Origin: Actinomadura sp. KC345
GTDB lineage: Bacteria; Actinomycetota; Actinomycetes; Streptosporangiales; Streptosporangiaceae
Reading direction: 5' to 3'
Length of the DNA stretch: 51,583 nucleotides
NCBI RefSeq assembly: GCF_004348515.1
Contig: NZ_SMKH01000013.1
Location: 1 to 51,583, forward strand
Both the position numbers and the translations under genes were made by a program. The first letter of the stretch is position 1. Each line of letters opens with the position of its first letter. Under the pieces are notes generated by a model. It saw only the letters and a program-made list of their open reading frames with translations, had not been told where the DNA came from and did not search any database. Below are positions 16,779 through 24,664 of the stretch, piece by piece.

Positions 16779-17816
16779 GTGACGGTGCTCAGTAACAAGC
16801 GCGAGGCCGACTACGAGCTCGCCGGCGGCAGGGTGATCGGCGGCGAGTGGGGGCTGGAGGACGGCGAGCAGGTGCCGGGGGCGCCGGCCGCGCCGCTCGC
16901 TCCGGCGACCGCCGAGCAGGCCGCGCCCAGGACGATCGGCGCGAGCGTGCGCGCCTACGTGGCGCTGACCAAGCCGCGCGTGATCGAGCTGCTGCTGATC
17001 ACGACGATCCCGGTGATGTTCCTGGCGGCCGGGGGCCTTCCGCCGCTGTCCACCGTGCTGCTGACGCTGGCGTTCGGGACGATGTCCGCCGGGGCCGCCA
17101 ACGCGATCAACTGCTACATCGACCGCGACATCGACGCGAAGATGCGCCGCACCCGGCGCCGCCCGCTGGCGCGCCACCAGGTCACGCCGGCCCGCGCGCT
17201 GATCTTCGGGGTCACGCTCGCCGCGCTGTCCACGGCGGGGTTCCTGCTCGCCGTCAACCCCGTCGCCGCCGTCGGCTCGCTGTTCGCGATCCTGTTCTAC
17301 GTCTTCGTGTACTCGCTGCTGCTCAAGCGGCGGACGTCCCAGAACGTCGTGTGGGGCGGCATCGCGGGGTGCATGCCCGTCCTCATCGGCTGGGCCGCGA
17401 TCACCGGTGACCTCGCCTGGACCCCGTTCGTCCTGTTCGGCGTCGTGTTCCTGTGGACGCCGCCGCACACGTGGACGCTCGCGATGCGCTACCGCGAGGA
17501 CTACGCGGTCGCCAAGGTCCCGATGCTGCCGGTCGTCGCCACCGAGCGGCGCGTCGTCACCGAGAGCCTCCTCTACACCTACGCGACCGTGGCCTGCTCG
17601 CTGCTGCTGTGGCCGGTGGCGGGCATGGGGCCCGTGTACGCCGCCGTCGCGGTCGTCCTGGGCACGGTGTTCCTCGCCGAGGGCCACCGGCTGCTGAAGG
17701 CGGTCCGCGCCGGGGTGACCGGCGTCCATCTCCGGCCGATGCGGTTCTTCCACCTCTCCAACGTCTACCTGGCGCTGCTTTTCACGGCAGTCGCGGTCGA
17801 TCCGATCCTGCACTGA
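16779..17816 (+). CDS. ctaB: Protoheme IX farnesyltransferase (heme O synthase)
   Basis: A ~345-residue UbiA-superfamily membrane enzyme that adds a farnesyl group to heme B to make heme O for cytochrome oxidase. After a hydrophilic N-terminus (1-50) come about nine membrane spans. The first prenyl-diphosphate/Mg motif is NCYIDRDID (residues 111-119), followed by MRRTRRRPL. The second aspartate region includes [37 protein letters not shown] is the usual C-terminus. The start is uncertain: TTG 16761 and GTG 16767 overlap or abut a -10-like TACGTT, so GTG 16779 is preferred. Its last codons and stop lie inside an 18-bp tandem repeat. ctaA, the next enzyme, is 1.4 kb downstream. Confidence 0.93.
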   Translation: MTVLSNKREADYELAGGRVIGGEWGLEDGEQVPGAPAAPLAPATAEQAAPRTIGASVRAYVALTKPRVIELLLITTIPVMFLAAGGLPPLSTVLLTLAFGTMSAGAANAINCYIDRDIDAKMRRTRRRPLARHQVTPARALIFGVTLAALSTAGFLLAVNPVAAVGSLFAILFYVFVYSLLLKRRTSQNVVWGGIAGCMPVLIGWAAITGDLAWTPFVLFGVVFLWTPPHTWTLAMRYREDYAVAKVPMLPVVATERRVVTESLLYTYATVACSLLLWPVAGMGPVYAAVAVVLGTVFLAEGHRLLKAVRAGVTGVHLRPMRFFHLSNVYLALLFTAVAVDPILH

Positions 17817-17874
17817 CGGCCGATCCTGCACTGACGGCCGATCCTGCACCGACGGCCGTTCCTGCACCGACGGG
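17803..17874. repeat. 18-bp tandem repeat across the ctaB stop codon
   Basis: Four head-to-tail copies of CGATCCTGCACTGACGGC: 17803-17820, 17821-17838 (identical), 17839-17856 (one change) and 17857-17874 (diverged by a few bases). Copy 1 contains the ctaB stop TGA (17814-17816). Copy 2 repeats the in-frame TGA, and copies 3-4 have CGA in its place. It resembles a minisatellite born at the gene end. Confidence 0.9.
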
Positions 17875-17940
17875 AGAAGCCGTGACCGGACGGTCGCCAT
17901 TCGTGACGGGCCGGGCTTAGCCATTCGCGCGACCTGCCGT

Positions 17941-17946
17941 TACGCT
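17941..17946 (+). promoter_or_regulatory. -10-like hexamer, probable leaderless promoter of the PrsW gene
   Basis: TACGCT ends 7 nt before the ATG at 17954, the spacing at which transcription would begin at or next to the start codon. No Shine-Dalgarno sequence precedes that ATG. No clear -35 is visible. Confidence 0.4.
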
Positions 17947-17953
17947 TCGCGTC

Positions 17954-19174
17954 ATGGCGCGTGTCGACCCCAAGGCGGTTCTCGAAGGGCGGATCCCCGG
18001 CCGGCCCCCGGTCGGGCTCATCGTCGGCATGACCGTGTCGGGGCTCTGCGCCGTGATCGCGCTCGGGTTCACCGCCCTGTACGGGGGCCCCGGCTTCTGG
18101 GTGGGGGTGCTGCTCGCCTTCGTCCCGATCCCGGTGCTGATCGCCCTCGCGCTCACCCTCGACCGGCTGGAACCGGAACCGCCGCGCGCCCTGGCCTTCG
18201 CGTTCATGTGGGGGGCGGGCGTCGCCGTGCTCGGCGCCCTGGTGCTCAACACCGCCGGCCTGCTGTACGTGACCGTGCCCATCTTCGGCGAGGAGGAAGG
18301 CCACCTCGTCAGCGCCACGGTCGGGGCGCCCGTCATCGAGGAGGCGCTGAAGGGCGCCGTCCTGTTCGGCATGCTGTGGGTGCGCCGCAACGAGATCGAC
18401 GGCTTCGCCGACGGGATCGTCTACGCCGCCATGGTCGGCCTCGGCTTCGCGATGATGGAGAACATCACCTACTACATGCGGGCGTACGAGGAGGGCGGCA
18501 CGCAGCAGCTCCAGGCGGTGTTCATCCTGCGCGGCCTGATCATGCCGCTCAGCCACCCCCTGTTCACCGCCATGACCGGTCTCGGAGTCGCCTACGCGGC
18601 CACCCACCGCCGCGGCCAGGTGATCGCGCCGCTGGCCGGGCTGCTCGGCGCGATCGTCCTGCACGGGCTGTGGAACGGCTCGGCCTCGATCGGCGGCGGC
18701 CTCGTCATCGTCTACGTGCTGGACTTCTGCATCCTGATCGCGCTGATCGCCATCGTCTTCGTCGAGCGCCGGAGCACCGTCCGCCGCATCGAGACGTACC
18801 TGCCGACGTACGCCGCGACGGGCCTGGTGACGCCGCAGGACATCCGGATGCTGCGCTCCCTCCCGGCCCGCCGCGCCGCGCGCCGCTGGGCCCGCCTCGT
18901 GGGCGGCCACCGCGCCGCCCGCGCCATGACGGACTACCAGCTCGCCGCGACGGAGCTGGCGCTGCTGCACAAGCGCGCCGACCGGGGCGTCGCCGACGAG
19001 CGCTGGTTCGTCACCCGCCGCGACGCGCTCCTCGACCTGATGGCGGTGGCCAGGCAGGCGTTCCTGCGCGCCCCGCCGCGCCGCGGCACGAGCCGGGCGG
19101 CGGGCCCGCCGTGGGCCGGCCGCGGCCCGTCCGGCTTCCGCGCGCCCGAGCCGCCCGGCCCCTACGGCGGGTGA
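17954..19174 (+). CDS. PrsW family intramembrane metalloprotease
   Basis: A 406-residue polytopic protein with about eight hydrophobic spans between residues 20 and 270 and a hydrophilic, Arg/Pro-rich C-terminal ~135 residues. PrsW signature elements are all present: APVIEEALKG with Glu129-Glu130, DGIVYAAMVGLGFAMMENITYY with Glu169-Asn170, SHPLFTAMTG with His201, and LHGLWN with His237. These acidic and His residues form the predicted membrane metal site. PrsW in Bacillus cleaves an anti-sigma factor; the substrate here is unknown and no anti-sigma gene is adjacent. It lies between ctaB and ctaA on the same strand. The ATG follows a -10-like hexamer and is probably leaderless. Confidence 0.88.
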   Translation: MARVDPKAVLEGRIPGRPPVGLIVGMTVSGLCAVIALGFTALYGGPGFWVGVLLAFVPIPVLIALALTLDRLEPEPPRALAFAFMWGAGVAVLGALVLNTAGLLYVTVPIFGEEEGHLVSATVGAPVIEEALKGAVLFGMLWVRRNEIDGFADGIVYAAMVGLGFAMMENITYYMRAYEEGGTQQLQAVFILRGLIMPLSHPLFTAMTGLGVAYAATHRRGQVIAPLAGLLGAIVLHGLWNGSASIGGGLVIVYVLDFCILIALIAIVFVERRSTVRRIETYLPTYAATGLVTPQDIRMLRSLPARRAARRWARLVGGHRAARAMTDYQLAATELALLHKRADRGVADERWFVTRRDALLDLMAVARQAFLRAPPRRGTSRAAGPPWAGRGPSGFRAPEPPGPYGG

Positions 19175-19209
19175 CCGGGGGCCGGATCGCGGTCACCGGG
19201 ACCCGGCCA

Positions 19210-19215
19210 TACGAT
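19210..19215 (+). promoter_or_regulatory. -10-like hexamer, probable leaderless promoter of ctaA
   Basis: TACGAT ends 7 nt before the GTG at 19223, the same geometry as for the PrsW gene upstream. There is no ribosome-binding sequence between it and the start codon. Confidence 0.4.
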
Positions 19216-19222
19216 TGATGCC

Positions 19223-20221
19223 GTGGCAGAGCGACAGTCGTCCAACCTCCCGGTCCGGATGTGGAACGCCGTGTGGCGTCCGACGCCCCGGTCGCTGCGG
19301 CTGCTCGCGCTCCTCGGCGTCATCGGCAACACGGCGATCGTCGTCAGCGGCGGCGCGGTCCGCGTCACCAAGTCCGGGCTCGGCTGCCCCGACTGGCCGC
19401 GCTGCTCCGGCGACAGCCTCGTCCCCACCCCGACGCCCGACCACCACCTGCTCAACATGTCGATCGAGTTCGGCAACCGGATGGTCACCTTCGTGGTGCT
19501 GGCCGCCGGGCTGGCGGTGTTCGTCGCGGCGCTGAGGCTCCGCCCCCGCCGCAAGGAACTGGTCTGGTGGGCGCTGGCCCAGCCGATGAGCGTCGTCGCG
19601 CAGGCCGTCATCGGCGGGATCGTGGTCCTCACCGACCTGCACCCGACCGCCGTATCGCTGCACTTCCTCGTCTCGCCCGTCCTGCTGGTCTTCTGCGTGG
19701 CGCTGTGGGTCCGCGCCGGCGAGGGCGACGACCCGCCCCGGCGGCTCGCCGGCACCGGGACGCGGCTCCTCGCCGCCGCGCTGCTGGTGTCGTGCGCCGC
19801 CGTGCTCGTCGCCGGCACCGTCGTCACCGGCACCGGCCCTCACGCGGGCGACGCCGACGCCCGCCGGTACGGCTTCGACATCACCGAGGTCGTCCGGTAC
19901 CACAGCGTGCTGGCCTGGGTCACCGCGGCCCTGACGGTGGCCGTCCTCGTCGCCCTGTACCGCACGGGCGCCTCCGCCGCGCGCCGGCGCGGCCGCGAGC
20001 TGGTGGCGCTCGTCGTCTTCCAGGGCGCCGTCGGCTACCTCCAGTACTTCCTGGGCGTCCCCGAGGGCCTGGTGCTCCTGCACATGCTCGGCTCGATCCT
20101 GATGTGGATCACGGCCTTCCGCCTCCTGCTCGCCCTCCGCGACCGGGGCCCCGTCCCCGAGCCGGGGGCGTCCCCGGCACCGGCCGAGGCCGCGGCCGCC
20201 GAAACTCCGCAGCCCGCCTGA
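19223..20221 (+). CDS. ctaA: Heme A synthase (CtaA/COX15 family)
   Basis: A 332-residue membrane enzyme oxidising heme O to heme A for aa3-type cytochrome oxidase. About eight spans are visible. Key elements: GGAVRVTKSGLGCPDWPRC with the loop Cys pair Cys55/Cys61; HHLLNMSIEFGNRM with His74-75 and Glu82 near the first heme site; TAVSLHFLVSPVLL; TGTGPHAGD; then VVRYHSVLAWV and VLLHMLGSILMW with the C-terminal heme-ligand His residues. The C-terminus is a short Ala/Pro-rich tail. Start GTG 19223, probably leaderless. It converges on polX with a 10-bp gap. It functions directly after CtaB, encoded 1.4 kb upstream. Confidence 0.94.
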   Translation: MAERQSSNLPVRMWNAVWRPTPRSLRLLALLGVIGNTAIVVSGGAVRVTKSGLGCPDWPRCSGDSLVPTPTPDHHLLNMSIEFGNRMVTFVVLAAGLAVFVAALRLRPRRKELVWWALAQPMSVVAQAVIGGIVVLTDLHPTAVSLHFLVSPVLLVFCVALWVRAGEGDDPPRRLAGTGTRLLAAALLVSCAAVLVAGTVVTGTGPHAGDADARRYGFDITEVVRYHSVLAWVTAALTVAVLVALYRTGASAARRRGRELVALVVFQGAVGYLQYFLGVPEGLVLLHMLGSILMWITAFRLLLALRDRGPVPEPGASPAPAEAAAAETPQPA

Positions 20222-20231
20222 CCCGCCCGGC

Positions 20232-21953
20232 TCAGCGCTTCTCGTCGAGGAAGGCGCGCAGGCGCTCCAGGGGCCAGGTGTTGATGACGTCCTCGGGGGT
20301 CAGCCAGCCGCGCTGGGCCGTGCCGACGCCGTAGCGGATGTTGCGGTGGTGGCCGAGGGAGTGCGCGTCGGTGTCGACGGAGAACTTCACCCCGAACCGC
20401 TTGGCGCGGCGGGCCAGGTCGGCGGGCAGGTCGAGGCGGTCGGGGAACGAGTCGATCTCCATGGCGGTGCCGGTGCGGGCGGCGGCGCGGAACACCGTGT
20501 CCCAGTCGGCGTCGACCGGGGCGCGCCGGCCGATGCTGCGGGCGGTCGGATGGCCGATGACGTGGACGTGGGGGTTCTCGCACGCGCGGACGAGGCGCCG
20601 GGTCATGACGTCCTGGTCCTGCGTGAAGTGGGAGTGGATCGAGGCGACGCAGACGTCGAACGCGGACAGGAAATCGGCGTCCCAGTCGACCTCGCCGTCC
20701 GGGCCGATGTTCAGCTCGGTGCCGTGCAGGAGCGTGAGGCCGGGGTAGCGGCCCTGGAGCGCGGCGACCCGCTCGCGCTGGGCGAGCATCTTCTCGTCGG
20801 TCATCCGCTGCATGACCAGGTCGGGTGCGTGGTCGGTGATCGCGTAGTACTCCAGGCCGCGGGCGTGCGCGGCGGCGGCCATGTCCTCCAGGGAGGCGAT
20901 GCCGTCGGTGAGGTCGGTGTGGCTGTGCAGGTCGCCGCGCAGATCCTCGACCGTGACCAGCCGGGGCAGCGCGTCCTTCAGGGCCGCCTCGATCTCGCCG
21001 GTGTCCTCGCGCAGCGCGGGGTGGACCCAGGGCAGCCCGAGCCGCTCGTAGACCTCCTCCTCGGTCTCGGAGACGATCAGCTCGTCCGACTCGGCGTCGA
21101 ACAGGCCGTACTCGGAGAGCTTGAGGCCCGCCTTCACGGCGATCTCGCGGGTGCGGATGTTGTGGGCCTGCGACCCGGTGAAGTACTGCAGCGCCGCGCC
21201 CCAGGACTCGGGCGGCACGACGCGCAGGTCGACCTGCAGGCCCTTGGCGGTGCGGATCGAGGTCTTCTTCTCGCCGCTCGCGACGACCTCCGCGACGAAC
21301 GGCAGCGCGGTGAACGCCTCCATGATCGGGCGGGGGTCGCGCGACGCCGCCAGGACGTCGACGTCGCCGATCGTCTCCCGCATCCGCCGCAGCGAGCCGG
21401 CGTGCTCGCAGCGCTCCACCTGGGGGAGCGCGGACAGCCTCTCGACGATCTCGTCGGCGACACCGGCCGCGGCGTCGACGAGGACGCGTTCACCGGAGCT
21501 GCGCATCAGGTCGATGCCGTGGAGGATGTTCTCCTCGGTCTTGGCGCCGAAGCCCTTCAGGCCGCGCAGGCGCCCTTCACCGATCGCGGTGGCGAGCTCG
21601 TCCACCGAGGAGATGCCCAGTTCCTCGTACACGGTGAGGGCCTTCTTCGGGCCGAGGGTGGGGATGGCGGTCAGCGCCCTGACCCCGGCGGGGATCTGGG
21701 TGCGCAGCTCCTCCACCTGCCGGATCGTGCCCGTGGTGGTGTAGTCGAGGACCTTCTTGGCGATCGCCTCGCCCACCGTCGGTATCGTGCGCAGCCCGGC
21801 CAGGTCGAGGCCGGAGATGTCGTCGGGATGGCCCGCGATCGCCCGCGCGGCCTTCTCGTACGCCCTGATCTTGAAGGCGTCGCCGCCCGTGATGGACAGC
21901 AGGTCCGCCAGTTCCTGGATGAGGGCCGCCGCCTCGTCGTTCGCCCGTGCCAT
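20232..21953 (-). CDS. polX: Bacterial family X DNA polymerase with PHP domain
   Basis: A 573-residue PolX. The N-terminal 8-kDa/HhH region (1-150) has KIRAYEKAARAI, RTIPTVGEAIAKK and AIPTLGPKKAL/GLKGFGAKTEENI helix-hairpin-helix segments. The polymerase palm shows GSLRRMRETIGDVDVLAAS with Asp197 and Asp199 and the third metal ligand Asp242 in LQVDLRVV. The C-terminal PHP domain starts at DLHSHTDLTDG (341-351) and keeps ITDHAPD, HGTELNI, SIHSHF, IGHPTAR and DTDAHS metal-site motifs, consistent with 3'-5' exonuclease and AP-site processing as in Deinococcus/Thermus/Bacillus PolX. Probably short-gap base-excision repair. The prcB-like gene lies 66 bp upstream on the same strand. Confidence 0.95.
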   Translation of the reverse strand: MARANDEAAALIQELADLLSITGGDAFKIRAYEKAARAIAGHPDDISGLDLAGLRTIPTVGEAIAKKVLDYTTTGTIRQVEELRTQIPAGVRALTAIPTLGPKKALTVYEELGISSVDELATAIGEGRLRGLKGFGAKTEENILHGIDLMRSSGERVLVDAAAGVADEIVERLSALPQVERCEHAGSLRRMRETIGDVDVLAASRDPRPIMEAFTALPFVAEVVASGEKKTSIRTAKGLQVDLRVVPPESWGAALQYFTGSQAHNIRTREIAVKAGLKLSEYGLFDAESDELIVSETEEEVYERLGLPWVHPALREDTGEIEAALKDALPRLVTVEDLRGDLHSHTDLTDGIASLEDMAAAAHARGLEYYAITDHAPDLVMQRMTDEKMLAQRERVAALQGRYPGLTLLHGTELNIGPDGEVDWDADFLSAFDVCVASIHSHFTQDQDVMTRRLVRACENPHVHVIGHPTARSIGRRAPVDADWDTVFRAAARTGTAMEIDSFPDRLDLPADLARRAKRFGVKFSVDTDAHSLGHHRNIRYGVGTAQRGWLTPEDVINTWPLERLRAFLDEKR

Positions 21954-22019
21954 GAGGCCGAGTCTAGAAGCCGGGTACGACGTTCCCCGGGCCGGTTCCC
22001 CGTGGTCGGTTCCCCGCGC

Positions 22020-22856
22020 TCAGCGCAGCGGGGCGACCGGGCCGCCCGGACTGTCCATCCGGGCGCGCATGACCTCGTCGGCGATCGCCGACACCTGGTC
22101 CTCGGGAAGGCGCCGGTAGCCGTCGTCGGTGACGACCGCGACGGTCGGGTAGATGCGGCGCGTGGGGTCGGGCCCTCCGGTGGCGGCGTCGTCGTCGGCC
22201 GCGTCGTAGAGGGCCTGGACGCAGACGGTGGCGGCGTCCTCCAGGGAGAGGCCGCGCCTGTAGAGCTTCTTCAGGGCGCCGATCGCGTACGGGGAGCCCG
22301 AGCCGTCCGCGTGGTAGTCGCGGGCCTCCTGCGGGGCGCCGGTGATGTCGTAGGTGTAGATCCGCCCCTCACCGGAGTCGGGGTCGTACCCGGTGAACAG
22401 GGGGACGACCGCGAGGCCCTGGAGGGCCTGGGCGAGGTTGGCCTGGATGACGGCGCCGAGGCGGCGGGCCTTGCCCGGCAGCGACAGCGGGACCGTCTCC
22501 ATCTTCTCGTAGTGCTCCAGCTCGACCTGGAACAGCCGGACCATCTCCAGCGCCAGCCCGACGGTGCCCGCGAACGCGACGGCGGAGTACTCGTCGCCGC
22601 GCTGCACCTTGTCCAGCTCCCGGTAGGCGATCCGGTTGCCCTGGGTGGCGCGCCGGTCGCCGGCCATCATGACCCCGTCCGCGAACGTCAGCGCCAGGAC
22701 GGTCGTGCCGTGCGGCAGCTCGGGGACGTCCCCGTCCGGCACCCGGTTCACGGGCAGCAGCTCGGGGGAGTGGAGCCGCAGGAGGTCGACGAACGACGCC
22801 GACCCCGCCTCGAAGAACTCGGGCGGCATCCCCTGGTCCTCGGTCCGGCCGATCAC
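22020..22856 (-). CDS. prcB: 20S proteasome beta subunit (no adjacent alpha subunit)
   Basis: A 278-residue precursor of the Ntn-hydrolase core particle subunit. A propeptide of 50 residues ends ELPHG; processing at Gly50/Thr51 exposes the catalytic Thr. Counting from that Thr, Asp17 (GDRRATQGN) and Lys33 are both in place, so all catalytic residues are intact. FTGYDPDSGEGRIYTYDITG and YDAADDDAATGGPD are typical of mycobacterial PrcB. Start GTG 22856 was chosen for GAGAGGAG five bases upstream. Unlike the usual pup-prcB-prcA arrangement, no prcA, pup, dop or pafA lies nearby; neighbours are an EamA transporter and polX. Some Thermomonospora relatives carry two prcB genes, so this may be the second copy. 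Confidence 0.92.
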   Translation of the reverse strand: MIGRTEDQGMPPEFFEAGSASFVDLLRLHSPELLPVNRVPDGDVPELPHGTTVLALTFADGVMMAGDRRATQGNRIAYRELDKVQRGDEYSAVAFAGTVGLALEMVRLFQVELEHYEKMETVPLSLPGKARRLGAVIQANLAQALQGLAVVPLFTGYDPDSGEGRIYTYDITGAPQEARDYHADGSGSPYAIGALKKLYRRGLSLEDAATVCVQALYDAADDDAATGGPDPTRRIYPTVAVVTDDGYRRLPEDQVSAIADEVMRARMDSPGGPVAPLR

Positions 22857-22948
22857 GGCGGCTCCTCTCCGTCTCCGTGCTGGATGTAACCGTGCTGGAC
22901 GGTCCTCGCGCTCCGATCCTTCCACGCTGCCACACGCGCCTGCCACTC

Positions 22949-23890
22949 TCACGCCTCCGGCGCCTGCGGCGGATCCTTCTGGCTCCGGGTGGCGCCCACG
23001 CTCGCCAGGACGACGCAGACGATCGCGACCCACTGCCGCCCGGTGAGGATCTCGCCGAGCAGCGCCATCCCGACCAGCGCGGCGGCGCCCGGCTCCAGGC
23101 TCATCAGCACGCCGAAGACCCGGGTGGGCATCCGCCGCAGCGCCTCCAGCTCCAGGGTGTACGGGATCACCGACGACAGCAGCCCGACGCCGAGGCCGAT
23201 CAGCAGCAGCCGCGGGTCGAGCATCTCCGCGCCGCCCTCGGCGACGCCCATCGGCAGGACGGCCGCGGTGCCGACGATGCTCGCGACGGCCAGGCCGGAC
23301 GACCCGGCGAACCGCTGCCCGGTCGCGGCGGACAGCAGGATGTAGGCGGCCCAGCACACCCCCGCGGCCAGCGCGAACGCGACGCCGACCGGGTCGAGAT
23401 CACCGCCGCCGCGGGCGAGCATCACCACACCCGCTCCGGCCAGCACCGCCCACAGGACGTCCCGCGGGCGCCGCGACGCGAGGAGCGCCACGCCGAGCGG
23501 GCCGAGGAACTCGATCGTCACCGCGACGCCCAGCGGGATGCGGGCGAACGACTGGTAGATCGCGAAGTTCATGCCCGCGAGCGTCAGCCCGAACCCGGCG
23601 GCGACCAGCAGGTCACGCCGGGTGTGGTCGCGCAGGACGGTCCGCAGCACCCTGCGGGCCAGGAACGCCAGGACGATCGCCGACGTCAGCAGCCGCAGCG
23701 ACACGACCGCGCTCGGCGGCAGCCGGTCGAAGAGGTTCTTGGCGAGGCCCGCGCCCACCTGCACGGAGATGATCCCGAGCAGGATGAGCGCGGGCGGCGG
23801 CACCGACCCCAGCGCCAGGAGCCGGGCGCGCCCGGCCCCGGCCGCCCTGGACCAGCCGCCGAGCGACCCGGGCGCGTCAGCGAGCGCCAT
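22949..23890 (-). CDS. EamA/RhtA-type drug/metabolite transporter
   Basis: A 313-residue inner-membrane protein with ten hydrophobic spans in two EamA repeats (about residues 33-160 and 168-300). LAGMNFAIYQSFARIPLGVAVTIEFLGPLGVALL in repeat 1 and VFGVLMSLEPGAAALVGMALLGE in repeat 2 are the RhtA-like (threonine/homoserine efflux) signatures. The substrate is unknown; amino-acid or small-metabolite export is the usual role. The ATG is only 3 bp after the ABC permease stop, so ABC ATPase, ABC permease and this gene are probably co-transcribed. A 92-bp gap with a separate ribosome site precedes prcB. Confidence 0.88.
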   Translation of the reverse strand: MALADAPGSLGGWSRAAGAGRARLLALGSVPPPALILLGIISVQVGAGLAKNLFDRLPPSAVVSLRLLTSAIVLAFLARRVLRTVLRDHTRRDLLVAAGFGLTLAGMNFAIYQSFARIPLGVAVTIEFLGPLGVALLASRRPRDVLWAVLAGAGVVMLARGGGDLDPVGVAFALAAGVCWAAYILLSAATGQRFAGSSGLAVASIVGTAAVLPMGVAEGGAEMLDPRLLLIGLGVGLLSSVIPYTLELEALRRMPTRVFGVLMSLEPGAAALVGMALLGEILTGRQWVAIVCVVLASVGATRSQKDPPQAPEA

Positions 23891-23893
23891 GCG

Positions 23894-24664
23894 CTACTCC
23901 CACCTGAAGAACCGTGCGGCCAGGGCGAGGCCCGCGACGGCCCATACCGCGAGGACGAGCAGCGGACCGCCGGGGAGCGCCGCGCCGTCGCGCAGGACGT
24001 CGCGCAGCCCCTCGGCGAGCGCCGAGATCGGCAGCAGCTCCAGTGCGGCCCTGACCGGGCCGGGGAACTCCTCCAGCGGGAAGACGACGCCGCCGGCGGC
24101 CAGCAGCAGGACGTAGACGAGGTTCGCGGCGGCGAGGGTGGCCTCGGCGCGCAGCGTCCCGGCCATGAGCAGCCCGAAGCCGCTGAACGCGGCCGTGCCG
24201 AGCAGCAGCAGGACGAGCACGGAGAAGGGGTCGCCGTGCGGCTGCCAGCCGAGCGCCAGCGCCACCGCGCAGATCACCGCGGCCTGCACCGCCTCGACGG
24301 CGACCACGGTGAGGGTCTTGGCGGCGATGAGCCCGCCGCGCGGCAGCGGGGTGGCGCCGAGCCGCTTGAGGACGCCGTAGCGCCGCTCGAAGCCGGTCCC
24401 GATCGCCTGCCCGGTGAACGCCGTGGACATCACCGCGAGCGCGAGGACGCCGGGGGCGAGGAAGTCGACGCGGCGTCCCTCGCCCAGGTCGAGCAGGGAC
24501 GTGGCGCTGAACAGCATGAGCAGCACGACGGGGATGATCAGCGTGAGCAGCAGCTGCTCGCCGTTGCGGAGCGTCGCGCGGAACTCGTAGGCCGCCTGGG
24601 AGCGGATCATCCGCGGCAGCGGGACGGCCGCCGGGGCCGGGGTGAGGTCGAGCGGGGCGGTCAC
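23894..24664 (-). CDS. ABC-2 type transporter permease
   Basis: A 256-residue permease of the ABC-2 (drug/daunorubicin exporter) type. After a Pro/Ala-rich cytoplasmic N-terminus (1-25) come six spans; RSQAAYEFRATLRNGEQLLLTLIIPVVLLMLF is the entry helix pair, and AFTGQAIGTGFERRYGVLKRLGATPLPR is the conserved cytoplasmic loop. LLAAGGVVFPLEEFPGPVRAALELLPISALAEGLRDVL is the family's C-terminal periplasmic hairpin. The GTG start overlaps the stop of the ATPase gene by 4 bp (GTGA), so the two are coupled and form one exporter. The substrate is unknown. Confidence 0.9.
   Translation of the reverse strand: MTAPLDLTPAPAAVPLPRMIRSQAAYEFRATLRNGEQLLLTLIIPVVLLMLFSATSLLDLGEGRRVDFLAPGVLALAVMSTAFTGQAIGTGFERRYGVLKRLGATPLPRGGLIAAKTLTVVAVEAVQAAVICAVALALGWQPHGDPFSVLVLLLLGTAAFSGFGLLMAGTLRAEATLAAANLVYVLLLAAGGVVFPLEEFPGPVRAALELLPISALAEGLRDVLRDGAALPGGPLLVLAVWAVAGLALAARFFRWE

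Noticed and set aside
17803-17874. CRISPR-like array
   Set aside because: The repeats are head-to-tail with no spacers and begin inside the ctaB coding end, so this is a minisatellite.
17765-18970. 401-codon minus-strand frame over the PrsW gene with GRQCRI repeats
   Set aside because: The repeats are the reverse reading of the 18-bp minisatellite and the rest is antisense to a well-supported membrane protease gene.
20346-22889. 847-codon plus-strand open frame over polX and prcB
   Set aside because: Low-complexity shadow of two well-supported minus-strand genes; no family motif.
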